Below are positions 36,723 through 46,129 of a DNA stretch of 64,000 nt, piece by piece. The DNA comes from DGNJ01 sp002388905. Lineage in GTDB: Bacteria; Pseudomonadota; Gammaproteobacteria; Pseudomonadales; Porticoccaceae. The notes below the pieces were generated by a model. That model saw only the letters and a list, made by a program, of their open reading frames with translations, ran no database searches and was not told the origin of the DNA. Made by a program: the position numbers and the translations under genes. Within the stretch, counting starts at the first letter, position 1. Each line of letters starts with the position of its first letter. The stretch spans positions 3,405 to 67,404 of the forward strand of contig DAITSJ010000018.1 in the NCBI GenBank assembly GCA_036843405.1, in the 5' to 3' direction.

Positions 36723-37652
36723 GTGAGTCACCGTCTCGACAGGGCAATTGACGAACTGATGGTCCGGGAGGCCCTGCCGCCGGATTTTCGCCGCGTTATC
36801 GACACCGTCTATTATCCCCTGGCCGATGCCCTGTGCCGGAAGCGGCGTGGGATGACCGGCGAAAGTCCCCTGGTGGTCGGAATCAATGGCGCCCAGGGCA
36901 CCGGCAAGTCGACACTGGCCCGGTTCGTTGCCGCCATTCTGGCTCACCGCCAGGGTTTTCGGGTGGTCACCCTGTCACTGGACGACCTGTACCTGACCCG
37001 TCGCCAGCGCTCGGACCTGGCCGCCCGGGTTCATCCGTTGCTGCGGACCCGGGGCGTGCCCGGCACCCACGATATCGACCTGGGCCTGGCGGTTATGGAT
37101 CGTTTGCGCAATGCCGGCCCCGGCACGGCTACCGCCATTCCGAGGTTTGACAAGGCCAGGGACGATCGCCTGCCGGAAGACCGGTGGCCCCGGTTTCGGG
37201 GTCGGCCGGACCTGATCCTGATGGAGGGCTGGTGCCTGGGGGCGGTGCCACAGGACGAGGCGGATCTGGTGGTGCCAATCAACCGTCTGGAAGCCGATGA
37301 GGATGCCGATGGGCACTGGCGACGTTATGCCAACAGCCAGTTGGCCGACACCTATCCGGCCCTTTTTGGCCAGTTGGATGTGCTGATCATGCTCAAGGTC
37401 CCCGGCTGGGAATCCGTCTATCGTTGGCGGCTGGAACAGGAAGAAAAGTTGCGGGCAAGCCGGCGCGAGGCGGTAAACGGCGCCCGCTTTATGGCGCCGG
37501 GGCAGGTGGCCCGTTTTGTCGCCCATTACGAGCGCCTCACCCGCCACCAACTGGCGGAAATGCCGGCCCGGGCCGACGCCGTGGTGGCGTTGAATCCCGA
37601 CCACGGGGCCGACCGTGTCTACGGGCCACTCGTGGAAAGTGAGGGACACTAG
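36723..37652 (+). CDS. Plant-type D-glycerate 3-kinase-like P-loop kinase
   Basis: This 309-aa protein has the Walker A GINGAQGTGKST (residues 53-64), LDDLYLTRRQR near residue 85 and a GTHD segment, all characteristic of the glycerate-kinase/YggC family. It starts at a GTG four bases after the previous stop. Possible activity is glycerate phosphorylation; an uncharacterised kinase role is also possible. Its TAG stop overlaps the convergent next stop in a CTAG. Confidence 0.85.
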   Translation: MSHRLDRAIDELMVREALPPDFRRVIDTVYYPLADALCRKRRGMTGESPLVVGINGAQGTGKSTLARFVAAILAHRQGFRVVTLSLDDLYLTRRQRSDLAARVHPLLRTRGVPGTHDIDLGLAVMDRLRNAGPGTATAIPRFDKARDDRLPEDRWPRFRGRPDLILMEGWCLGAVPQDEADLVVPINRLEADEDADGHWRRYANSQLADTYPALFGQLDVLIMLKVPGWESVYRWRLEQEEKLRASRREAVNGARFMAPGQVARFVAHYERLTRHQLAEMPARADAVVALNPDHGADRVYGPLVESEGH

Positions 37653-37978
37653 GAGTTTGTCGCCTGAAGTTTGCGTTCGCGCATCAACAGGAACAGCGGG
37701 AAGGCAAAGGCGAAGGCCACCAGGCAACCCAGGACCAGATAGATCCACCAGTGCTTCATGCCCAGGCGCACACCCTCGGCCGCCACGAACACCAGGAATG
37801 TGACAAAGGCGATCATCAGGTCGTTGCTGAGGCTGGCGGCGATAGGCGAGGCATACATGATCGCCAGCCAGTTTTCCAGGGCCATGTCCATGGTGTTGAA
37901 GGCCTGAAGATTGAAATACCAGGTGCCCACCAGGCCGGCGATAGCGAGAATCAGGTAAAGCGTCTGTCTGAAAGTCAT
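37649..37978 (-). CDS. DUF2834 family membrane protein
   Basis: This 109-aa protein has three hydrophobic segments (about residues 5-25, 54-70 and 77-98) and matches the DUF2834 layout (NLQAFNTMDMALENW). Function unknown. Its stop overlaps the stop of the glycerate-kinase-like gene. Confidence 0.75.
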   Translation of the reverse strand: MTFRQTLYLILAIAGLVGTWYFNLQAFNTMDMALENWLAIMYASPIAASLSNDLMIAFVTFLVFVAAEGVRLGMKHWWIYLVLGCLVAFAFAFPLFLLMRERKLQATNS

Positions 37979-38124
37979 GAAAACCCCCTTTTGTCTGTTG
38001 TTTTATCCTGTTGTTGTATCCGAAAGGCGGACCCGCCTTCCGGGAAACCATAAAGTGGCCATGCCGGCGGCGCAAGTACCGGTGGTCAACAGGCCGCCGA
38101 CGAGGCAATCTCCCGTGAAGCCCT

Positions 38125-40140
38125 CTAAAGCTCTCCCTTGAGGCGTTTGGCAAAGGCCTCGAAGTTGTAGGGGCGCCCCAGGAAGTCATGAACCAGTTCC
38201 GACGCCGGCCGGGTCCCGCCCGGCGCAAGCACCCTGTCCCGGAAGCGGGTGGCCAGCTCGGTGCTGCGCAGGCCTTCTTTTTCGAATTCGCTGAACATGT
38301 CCAGGGCGATGACCTTGGACCACATATAGGTGTAGTAAAGGGCGGAATAGCCGTTCAGGTGGCCCAGGTTCGCATAAAAGTAGGTGTCCTCCTGGTGGGG
38401 CAGGGGAGAGTACTCCGCTTCCAGCTCGAGCATTTTATCGAGCAGGTCGAACTGCTCCGGGGGCAGGCGATGAAACTCCAGGGACATGGCCGCGTAGTAC
38501 ATTTGAATACTGACCGTGAGGCCCTCGCCCAGGTGGCGGGCCTCGTTGATTTTGGCCACCAGTTCGCCGGGAATCGGCTCGCCCTGGTCGTTGATGGCGA
38601 ATGTCTGCAGGGTTTCCCGGTCGTACATCCACTCCTCCAGCATCTGGGAGGGGGCTTCCACAAAATCCCATTCCGTGGCGATGCCGCTGAGGGCGGCCCA
38701 GCGCTGGTGGCCGCCGAAAAGGGCATGCAGCAGATGGCCGAATTCATGGAGGAAAGTCCGTACCTCGCTGAACTCCATGGGGGTGTCGGGATCGCTGCCG
38801 CCGGCAAAATTGCATACCAGCGTGGATACGGGTAACTGCTCGCCGGCGATCCCGGTGCGGGTCGTGAAGGCGGCGGCGTGCTGGTATTTGCCTTGCCGGG
38901 GATGCATGTCCATGTGAAAGCGGGCAATCAGTTCGCCGTCCCGGTACATTTCGTAGGATTCAACGCTGGGGTGCCAGGTTTCCGTGTGCCAGGGTTTGAT
39001 GGTGACATCGAAAAGGTCCGTCACCAGCCCGAAAATACCGTCCCGGACCTTGGCGTAGGAAAAATACTGGCGCAGTTCGGCGGCGTCCACCTGATACTGG
39101 CTCTTGCGGATCTGCTCCTCCAGGTACATTGCCTGCCAGCGTTGCACGGTATCCGCCTTGGCCCGCGTCTTTCGCAATTCCGCCAGCAGCCTTTCCACGT
39201 CCTTTTCCGCCGCCGGCGCGGCCAGCTTGTGAATACGCCGGATAAAGGCCCTGGCATTGTCGGCGCTGCCGATCATCTTGTCGGCGGTAATGTAATCCGC
39301 GAAATTGTCGAAGCCGAGCAAGCGGGCGAGCTCATGGCGCCTGGCGAGCAGTTGTTCCAGAATTTCCCTGTTTTCCGGGTGGGCGCGGGAACGGTCCGCC
39401 TGGCGCAACCGGCGCCGCACCTCATCCGAGCGGGCATAGGTGTACACGGGGATGGTGTCGGTGTAGCGGGTGGAAAGGCGGATCTTGCCGTTCTCCTGGA
39501 CCGGGCGGTTGGCGATAAAATCCTCCGGCAGCCCGACCAGTTCTTCGGTATCTACCTCGATATAGCGCACATCTTCCAGGATGTTGCGGTCGAACAACTG
39601 GCCGAGCCGGGTGATTTCCTCGTTGAGAGCGCGGATTTTTTCCCGGGTTTCATCATTCTTGTCGACGCCGGCCAGGCGGAAGTTGCGCAGGGTGACGAAG
39701 TGGTAGCGGCGGGTATCCGCCGGCTCCCCGGCGACATTCACGGCCTCGACGGCTTCATAGACGGGACGGGACAGGGACAGGCGGGTGGCCAGGTTGTTAA
39801 AGGCCGCCGTGCAGTCCCGGGCGACATCGCGAACGTCGGCATCGGGATGGACCGATTCATAGAGCGACGACTGATTGAGGGCATCGCCCAGGCGCAACTC
39901 GAAGGCGTTGAGAGGCGCCAGCACCCGCCCCGCGTTGTAGGGCGCTTCAATGGACTCGAGTTGCCGGAAATCCTGCTGAAAGCGGTCCAGATTGGTGTCG
40001 CACTGGTTCCGGTAAGCCGCTGCCGTGGGTGACAGCGCCGGCGCAGGCTGCTCGCCGGCCCCACCCTGGTCGGCCCAGAGAGGGCAGGCAATCAGGAGTG
40101 CGAGGGGAAACATGAACCGGCTGGCGGCGTTAGAGCGCAT
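38125..40140 (-). CDS. M3-family zinc metallopeptidase (oligopeptidase)
   Basis: This 671-aa thimet-type oligopeptidase has the zinc site HEFGH at residues 465-469, with a third-ligand Glu region in WDFVEAPSQ. The N-terminus is a signal sequence with LLIAC, a possible lipobox, followed by a Gly/Glu-rich segment, so it is likely a periplasmic or lipid-anchored peptidase. A histidine-rich C-terminal helix region is as in the family. It degrades small peptides. It is a single-gene unit, divergent from bcp. Confidence 0.88.
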   Translation of the reverse strand: MRSNAASRFMFPLALLIACPLWADQGGAGEQPAPALSPTAAAYRNQCDTNLDRFQQDFRQLESIEAPYNAGRVLAPLNAFELRLGDALNQSSLYESVHPDADVRDVARDCTAAFNNLATRLSLSRPVYEAVEAVNVAGEPADTRRYHFVTLRNFRLAGVDKNDETREKIRALNEEITRLGQLFDRNILEDVRYIEVDTEELVGLPEDFIANRPVQENGKIRLSTRYTDTIPVYTYARSDEVRRRLRQADRSRAHPENREILEQLLARRHELARLLGFDNFADYITADKMIGSADNARAFIRRIHKLAAPAAEKDVERLLAELRKTRAKADTVQRWQAMYLEEQIRKSQYQVDAAELRQYFSYAKVRDGIFGLVTDLFDVTIKPWHTETWHPSVESYEMYRDGELIARFHMDMHPRQGKYQHAAAFTTRTGIAGEQLPVSTLVCNFAGGSDPDTPMEFSEVRTFLHEFGHLLHALFGGHQRWAALSGIATEWDFVEAPSQMLEEWMYDRETLQTFAINDQGEPIPGELVAKINEARHLGEGLTVSIQMYYAAMSLEFHRLPPEQFDLLDKMLELEAEYSPLPHQEDTYFYANLGHLNGYSALYYTYMWSKVIALDMFSEFEKEGLRSTELATRFRDRVLAPGGTRPASELVHDFLGRPYNFEAFAKRLKGEL

Positions 40141-40378
40141 GGAGTTCTCCTTGTCTATGCTGCGGAACCGGCCCCGGCGCGATGCGCAGAGACGGCCAAT
40201 GGCAACCGAGTATAATGGCTTTGCCCGGATTGAACGAGATACGCTTTCTGTTTAGAGTCTCGCTGTTTCCGCCCGGCGCCCTTCCTGGTCGTCCTGATCC
40301 AGGGTGCCCCGACAGTTCCGGGAACGGTTTCCGGCAAGACAGCGACCCGGTAAGACAACTATCAGGAGATAAACCGCA

Positions 40379-40852
40379 ATGCAACAGCCCAAGATCGGCA
40401 ACATGGCACCGGCTTTCACCCTCCAGAACCAGCGTGGCGAGAAAGTGAGCCTCAGGGATTTCAAGGGTGACAAAAACGTGGTCCTGTATTTCTATCCCAA
40501 GGCCATGACCCCTGGTTGCACCACCCAGGCCTGCGGCATCCGCGACAGCCGGAAAGAGTTCGATAAGCTGGACACCGTGGTTTTCGGCCTCAGCCCCGAT
40601 CCGGTCAGGCGCCTGGAAAAGTTCGAGCAGAAGGAGGGACTCAATTTCGACCTTCTATCCGACGAAGACCACGCGGTCGCCGACAAGTACGGCGTCTGGG
40701 GTCCCAAAAAATTCATGGGCAGGGAGTTCGACGGCATCCATCGCATGACCTTTATCGTGGGCAAGGATGGTCGCCTCAAACATATCATGCCCAAGGTCAA
40801 GACCAAGACCCACCACGAGGATGTCCGGGGCTGGATCCGGGAGAACCTGTGA
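40379..40852 (+). CDS. bcp: Thioredoxin-dependent peroxiredoxin Bcp
   Basis: This 157-aa atypical 2-Cys peroxiredoxin of the BCP/PrxQ type has peroxidatic Cys47 in TPGCTTQ and resolving Cys52 in QACGIRD, spaced five apart as in E. coli Bcp. It reduces hydroperoxides with thioredoxin. Confidence 0.92.
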   Translation: MQQPKIGNMAPAFTLQNQRGEKVSLRDFKGDKNVVLYFYPKAMTPGCTTQACGIRDSRKEFDKLDTVVFGLSPDPVRRLEKFEQKEGLNFDLLSDEDHAVADKYGVWGPKKFMGREFDGIHRMTFIVGKDGRLKHIMPKVKTKTHHEDVRGWIRENL

Positions 40853-40927
40853 TGGCGGCGCCGTTGTGGCCGCGGGGGGAAACGGTTAAAGTGCCGCTTT
40901 TGATTTTTATCGATGCGAGGTCTTTTG

Positions 40928-41272
40928 ATGAGTGACGCAATGCAAGTGCCCATGGATATGATCACCCTGGCCCAGGCGGCGCCCGCCCAGCAGGCGAACC
41001 CTTTGATCACCCTGCTGATGTTCGCCGGCCTTTTCGTATTCATGTACTTCCTGATTATCCGCCCCCAGCGCAAGCGCCAGAAGGAACACCAGCAACTGGT
41101 CAGCAGCCTCAACAAGGGCGACGAGGTGGTCATGAACAGCGGCCTGCTGGGCAAGATCACCAAGCTGGATGACGACTACCTGGAATTGTCCGTCAACGAC
41201 AACGTCAATCTCAAGTTCCAGAAATCCGCGGTGCATGCCGTGCTGCCCAAGGGCACGATCAAGGCCATCTGA
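40928..41272 (+). CDS. yajC: Preprotein translocase accessory subunit YajC
   Basis: This 114-aa protein has one transmembrane helix (about residues 28-48) followed by IIRPQRKRQKEHQQLVSSL and a small soluble domain typical of YajC. It is an accessory of the SecDF complex. GAGG lies upstream of the ATG at 40928. The expected neighbours tgt and secD/secF are not present here. Confidence 0.92.
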   Translation: MSDAMQVPMDMITLAQAAPAQQANPLITLLMFAGLFVFMYFLIIRPQRKRQKEHQQLVSSLNKGDEVVMNSGLLGKITKLDDDYLELSVNDNVNLKFQKSAVHAVLPKGTIKAI

Positions 41273-41399
41273 GCCGGATACCGCTATGCCCGGGTTGGCA
41301 GGTGAGTGATTGGAGCGCTTTCCCAACGCCATATATCGCGCAGATAGTTTTTTGTCACCCTGCTAGACTGGGTTTCACCGAAACAATATCGACCGTACC

Positions 41400-42422
41400 A
41401 TGAGCCAGCCCGTCCTTCCCGCCAAACTGGACCTCGCCCGCACGCCGACACCGTTCCATGCTCTGGATACGTTGTCGGCACGGCTGGGCGGGCCGCGACT
41501 CTGGGTGAAGCGGGACGACCTCACCGAGTGCGCCTCGACGGGCAACAAGATACGCAAGCTGGAGTACACCCTGGCCCGGGCCCGGGAGTCCGGGTGCGAT
41601 ACGCTGATCACCAGTGGCGGGCTCCAGTCCAACCATTGCCGGGCCACGGCGCTGCTGGGCGCACGACTCGGCTTTAAGGTGCACTTGTTGCTGCGGGACG
41701 AGGGCAATTTCGACGAGGTGCCCGACGGCAATCTCATGCTGGATTACCTGGCCGGGGCCGAGATCTCCATCTACCCGAAAAGCCGGTTTTTTACCGAGCA
41801 CGCCGAGTTGCTCGAACACTGGCGCCGACACTATATCGATGAAGGCCGCACGCCCTGGGTGATTCCCGTGGGCGCCAGCGACGGTCACGGCGTCTGGGGT
41901 TATGTGGGCTGTGCCCGGGAACTGGCGGACGATTTTGCCCGGGCCCGAATTGCTCCCGAAGTCCTTTTCCACGCCACCGGCTCCGGCGGCACCCAGGCCG
42001 GCCTCACCGCCGGCGCCCGCCTGTACAACCTGCCCTGCCGGGTGGTGGGCATGGCCGTTTGCGACAATGAAGCGTATTTCCAGAAAAAGGTCAGGTCCGA
42101 CCTGCGTCACTGGCAGTCCCGCTATGACCCGGATGTGGACGTGGAGTCGCTGACTATCGAGGTGAATGACCATTACATCGGCCCCGGGTACGGTGTCGCC
42201 ACGGAAGAGATTTTCGAGACAATCCGCCTGGTGGCGGAAACCGAAGGGCTGGTGCTCGATCCGGTTTACAGCGCCAAGGCGTTCCATGGCATTATCGGGG
42301 AAATCCGGGCCGGGCGCCTTGCCCGTGGAAAAGACGTGGTTTTCGTCCATACCGGCGGCATCTTCGGATTGATGGCGCAGCGGGACAACCTGGGAATCAC
42401 CCGGCCCTCCCGGGAACTCTGA
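41400..42422 (+). CDS. D-cysteine desulfhydrase/ACC-deaminase family enzyme
   Basis: This 340-aa fold-type II PLP enzyme has a cofactor lysine, Lys50, in ASTGNKIRKLE, and GLQSNHCRATA and FHATGSGGTQAGL motifs. Family members are D-cysteine desulfhydrase (DcyD) and 1-aminocyclopropane-1-carboxylate deaminase; D-cysteine is the more likely substrate in this group. A separate single-gene unit. Confidence 0.82.
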   Translation: MSQPVLPAKLDLARTPTPFHALDTLSARLGGPRLWVKRDDLTECASTGNKIRKLEYTLARARESGCDTLITSGGLQSNHCRATALLGARLGFKVHLLLRDEGNFDEVPDGNLMLDYLAGAEISIYPKSRFFTEHAELLEHWRRHYIDEGRTPWVIPVGASDGHGVWGYVGCARELADDFARARIAPEVLFHATGSGGTQAGLTAGARLYNLPCRVVGMAVCDNEAYFQKKVRSDLRHWQSRYDPDVDVESLTIEVNDHYIGPGYGVATEEIFETIRLVAETEGLVLDPVYSAKAFHGIIGEIRAGRLARGKDVVFVHTGGIFGLMAQRDNLGITRPSREL

Positions 42423-42469
42423 TAGCCGGGTACCTACAAACAAGCCCATAACAACAAGAGCAAGCAGCC

Positions 42470-43798
42470 ATGTTCGAGACCGCACTCAACGCTGTCAACG
42501 GCTTCATCTGGGGGCCGGTGATGCTGGTGCTGATCCTGGGTACGGGGCTTTACCTGATGCTCGGCCTTCGTGGCATGCCCCTGCGCAAACTGGCGTATGC
42601 ATTCCGCCAGCTGGCCGCCGGTCGCGTCGGCTCCGGGGAAGGGGAGATCAGTCCCTTCAATGCTTTGATGACATCCCTGTCAGCGACCATCGGTACCGGC
42701 AATATCGTCGGTGTCGCCACTGCCCTGGGTATCGGCGGACCGGGCGCCCTGTTCTGGATGTGGTGCACCGCCCTGGTGGGCATGGCCACCAAATACGGCG
42801 AAGCGGTGCTGGCGGTTCACTACCGGGAAACCGATGAACGGGGCCAGAAAGTGGGCGGGCCCATGTACTACATCCGCAATGGCCTGGGTCGGCGCTGGGC
42901 CTGGCTGGGCGGGCTTTTTGCCGTTTTTGGCACTGTGGCGGGTTTTGGTATCGGCAATTCGGTTCAGGCCAACTCGGTGGCGGATGCCCTGGGCGCCGCC
43001 TTTTCCGTACCCGAACCGGTAACCGGTCTGGTGCTGGCGGTGCTGGTGGGGCTGGTGCTGCTCGGCGGTATCAAGCGCATCGGCAAGGTCGCCGGCAGGC
43101 TGGTTCCTTTTATGGCGCTGGCCTACCTGGCCGCCACCCTGGCTGTGTTGTTGCTGTTTGCGGAGGCCATTCCCGGGGCTTTTGTGCTGGTGGTAAAAAG
43201 CGCCTTCACCCCGGTCGCGGCCGGCGGCGGCTTTGCCGGCGCCACGGTGATGCTGGCCATCCGCATGGGAGTGGCCCGGGGTATTTTCTCCAACGAGGCG
43301 GGGCTTGGCAGTGCCCCCATAGCCCATGCCGCGGCGGAGACCAACAGCCCCGTGCGCCAGGGCTTTATCGCCATGCTCGGCACCTTTATCGACACCCTGG
43401 TGGTGTGCACCCTCACGGGGCTGGTGCTGATTGTCACCGGGGCCTGGAACAGCGGCGAGGAGGGTGCCGCCATCACCGCCCTGGCCTTTGACACGGCGCT
43501 GCCCCAGGGCGACAGGGTGGTGGCCCTGTCCCTGTCGCTCTTCGCTTTTACCACCATGCTGGGCTGGAGCTACTATGGCGAGCGCTGCGTGGAATTCCTG
43601 CTGGGCATCAGGGCCATCGTTCCCTTTCGCGTTCTCTGGGTGGCGGTGGTTTTTGTCGGCGCCAGCGTCCACCTGGACCTGGTGTGGACCATCGCCGATA
43701 CGCTGAACGGCATGATGGCGATCCCCAACCTGATCGCCCTGTTGCTGTTGAGCCCGGTTGTTTTCCGTCTTACCCGACAGTTTTTCGAACAACGGTAG
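42470..43798 (+). CDS. Alanine/glycine:sodium symporter (AGCS family)
   Basis: This 442-aa inner-membrane transporter has about 10-11 helices. GNIVGVATALGIGGPGALFWMW near residue 78 and SNEAGLGSAPIAHAAAETN near residue 275 are AGCS signatures. It imports alanine or glycine with sodium. Divergent promoters are not shared; it is convergent with the next gene. Confidence 0.9.
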   Translation: MFETALNAVNGFIWGPVMLVLILGTGLYLMLGLRGMPLRKLAYAFRQLAAGRVGSGEGEISPFNALMTSLSATIGTGNIVGVATALGIGGPGALFWMWCTALVGMATKYGEAVLAVHYRETDERGQKVGGPMYYIRNGLGRRWAWLGGLFAVFGTVAGFGIGNSVQANSVADALGAAFSVPEPVTGLVLAVLVGLVLLGGIKRIGKVAGRLVPFMALAYLAATLAVLLLFAEAIPGAFVLVVKSAFTPVAAGGGFAGATVMLAIRMGVARGIFSNEAGLGSAPIAHAAAETNSPVRQGFIAMLGTFIDTLVVCTLTGLVLIVTGAWNSGEEGAAITALAFDTALPQGDRVVALSLSLFAFTTMLGWSYYGERCVEFLLGIRAIVPFRVLWVAVVFVGASVHLDLVWTIADTLNGMMAIPNLIALLLLSPVVFRLTRQFFEQR

Positions 43799-43827
43799 GG
43801 GGACGCGGCGACCCTGGCGGCCGCGGG

Positions 43828-44682
43828 CTACCCGTACCGGGCCAGGATACGCCTGACCGAACCCCGGTAACCTCCGCCGAACAGGTTCAGGTGGTTGAGC
43901 AGGTGGTAGAGGTTGTAGATATCGCACCGGTCGCGCCAGTCCGGCGCAATCTCTGAAGCCGCTTCGTAGGCTCGATAAAAGGCCTCGCTGAAACCGCCGA
44001 ACAGCGTGGTGAAGGCCAGTTCCGCCTCGGCCCAGCCATAGTGGGCGGCGGGGTCGATCAATACCGGCTCGCCGTTGCGGTTGCAGAGGAAGTTGCCGGA
44101 CCAGAGGTCGCCGTGGATCAGGCTCGGGGGCTGCTTTGGCACCAGTTCCGGCAGCCGGTCGATAACCCGCTCCAGGCCGGTCATTTCCCCGCTGTCCAGC
44201 AGCCCCCGTTCCAGAGCCAGCCGGCCCTGGTGGCGCAGGCGGTGTTCCGCGAAAAAGGCATGGCCGTCGGTGCTGTCGGGGTTGGGCTGGGGTGTCAGGC
44301 CGATATAGTTGTCGCCGTCGAAACCGAAGCTTTCCCGGCCGTGGCGGTGCAGGGCGGCGAGGGCCTCGCCGAATGCCTGCCAGAAGCCGTCCTGGGGGTG
44401 GCCGGTTTCGATCAGCTCCAGCAGCAGGAAGTGTTCCCCGACGGCAATAACGCCGGGCACGGGCAGTGTGCCGGTTCGGGCGATTGCCTCAAGCCCGTGG
44501 GCTTCGGCGTCAAATAATCCGGGTGGCGGGGAAGCGTGGTGTTTGAGGAAGAAGCGCTCGCCGGTGCGGCCGGTGAGCGACCAGGCCTGGTTGATATCGC
44601 CGCCGGCGACGGGGTCGGCCCGCTCGAGGGGCGATTCCAGGATGGCCTCCACCTGTTTCTGAACAGCCTGTGGTAGCGGCAT
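43828..44682 (-). CDS. Fructosamine kinase family protein
   Basis: This 284-aa protein has the aminoglycoside-phosphotransferase-like fold of fructosamine-3-kinases: GDINQAWSL near residue 28, HGDLWSGN near residue 190 (catalytic Asp) and LIDPAAHYG near 208 (metal-binding Asp). Family members phosphorylate glycated proteins or ribulosamine. Single gene. Confidence 0.88.
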   Translation of the reverse strand: MPLPQAVQKQVEAILESPLERADPVAGGDINQAWSLTGRTGERFFLKHHASPPPGLFDAEAHGLEAIARTGTLPVPGVIAVGEHFLLLELIETGHPQDGFWQAFGEALAALHRHGRESFGFDGDNYIGLTPQPNPDSTDGHAFFAEHRLRHQGRLALERGLLDSGEMTGLERVIDRLPELVPKQPPSLIHGDLWSGNFLCNRNGEPVLIDPAAHYGWAEAELAFTTLFGGFSEAFYRAYEAASEIAPDWRDRCDIYNLYHLLNHLNLFGGGYRGSVRRILARYG

Positions 44683-44789
44683 GATGGCTCGTGCTCGTCT
44701 CGAAAGGGTGTTGCCAGCATAGCTTTCGATGGCTGGCCAGGCAAAGCGCCTTAATGGATAATGGCGGCAATGGCAAAGGAGTCTTGCGT

Positions 44790-45695
44790 ATGGCAGCCAA
44801 TCTGGGCGACAAGCTGGTTATCGCCATATCCTCCCGGGTACTGTTCGATCTTACGGAGAGCGACCGGGTGTTCCGGGAAGAGGGCCTGGCGGCCTATTCC
44901 CAGCACCAGATCGACCGGGAGAACGAGGTTCTCGAACCCGGGGAAGCCTTCCCGCTTGTTCAGAAGATGCTGCGCATCAATGAAAAACTGGGCGGCGAAC
45001 CGAGAGTCGAGGTGATCCTGCTTTCCCGCAATTCCGCCGATACCGGGCTGCGGGTTTTCAATTCCATCGAACACTACAAGCTCAATATCACCCGCGCCGC
45101 CTTTTGCGGTGGTGAAAGCCCCTACCGCTATGTCTCGGCATTCGGCTGCCACCTGTTTCTCTCCACCCAGGCCGAAGACGTGCGCAATGCCCTCAAGAAC
45201 GGTGTCGCGGCGGCCACTCTCTTGCCGTCTTCGAAAACCCATAGGGACGACGACGAACTGCGCTTTGCTTTCGACGGCGACGCGGTGATTTTCTCCGACG
45301 AAGCGGAAAAAGTGTTCAAGCAAAAGGGCCTGGAGGAATTCGCCCGCAGTGAGAAAGCCTCGGCACGGGAACCCCTGAACGCCGGCCCCTTCAAGAATTT
45401 CCTGTCGGCGCTGCATCGTCTGCAGGCGGAGTTCAAGCCCAATGAATGCCCCATTCGCACGGCCCTGGTGACGGCCCGCTCCGCACCCGCCCACGAACGG
45501 GTCGTGATGACCCTGCGGGCCTGGAATATTCGTATCGACGAATCCCTGTTCCTGGGCGGGTTGCCCAAGGGCGAGTTCCTCAAGTCCTACGGTGCCGATG
45601 TCTTTTTCGACGATCAGCAGCAGCACTGCGAATCCGCCAGCCCCCATGTTTCCACCGGGCATGTACCGCACGGGGTGGCCAACGAAAGGGGGTGA
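44790..45695 (+). CDS. Cytosolic 5'-nucleotidase
   Basis: This 301-aa protein is of the 5'-nucleotidase family (NT5C1-like). Its start is LVIAISSRVLFDLTESD, and it includes EVILLSRNS, FCGGESPYRYV and FDGDAVIFSDEAE, with catalytic Asp pairs of the HAD-type fold. It would hydrolyse nucleoside monophosphates. AAAGGAG lies 7 bases before the ATG at 44790; earlier in-frame Met codons have no such site. Confidence 0.82.
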   Translation: MAANLGDKLVIAISSRVLFDLTESDRVFREEGLAAYSQHQIDRENEVLEPGEAFPLVQKMLRINEKLGGEPRVEVILLSRNSADTGLRVFNSIEHYKLNITRAAFCGGESPYRYVSAFGCHLFLSTQAEDVRNALKNGVAAATLLPSSKTHRDDDELRFAFDGDAVIFSDEAEKVFKQKGLEEFARSEKASAREPLNAGPFKNFLSALHRLQAEFKPNECPIRTALVTARSAPAHERVVMTLRAWNIRIDESLFLGGLPKGEFLKSYGADVFFDDQQQHCESASPHVSTGHVPHGVANERG

Positions 45696-45897
45696 CTTGT
45701 TTCGGGCGGTGTACCTGTGACGACTGACACCGTCAAACCTGTGCTCCTGAATAAATTTTGCCCTGCGTGTTGTCTGTCCCTGTGTCCCGGTTTGGGTTGT
45801 GAAGGGCATCCGGCGCCCGACGTCAAGCGGACAGATAGTCGGCTCGCCAATCCCGTCCGGACACATGACCGGCACTAAAGCTGGAGGCCGTTTCCGG

Positions 45898-45925
45898 TTG
45901 TATTCCCCGACGTCGCTGATATAAA
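45898..45925 (+). promoter_or_regulatory. Promoter candidate for tRNA-Val
   Basis: TTGTAT and TATAAA are separated by 16 bases, and the tRNA begins 17 bases after the -10 box. Confidence 0.5.
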
Positions 45926-45941
45926 ATGCGCGCCTCTGAAC

Positions 45942-46018
45942 AGGCACGTAGCTCAGTTGGTTAGAGCACCACCTTGACATGGTGGGGGTCGGTGGTTCGA
46001 ATCCACTCGTGCCTACCA
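45942..46018 (+). tRNA. tRNA-Val (GAC)
   Basis: A 77-base cloverleaf. The acceptor AGGCACG pairs with CGTGCCT, and the anticodon stem CCACC/GGTGG holds the loop TTGACAT with anticodon GAC. The T loop is GGTTCGAATCC and the CCA end is encoded. It lies just upstream of thrS. Confidence 0.96.
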
Positions 46019-46129
46019 GTTTTTCCCCGGCGGGAACTGGCCCGCCACAGCGTCGGTTTAGCACCGTCGCATTGCAAATACCCACGTGGCCTTTGGTAGG
46101 GGTCACCACTGGAAGTGAAGGAAGGATTC

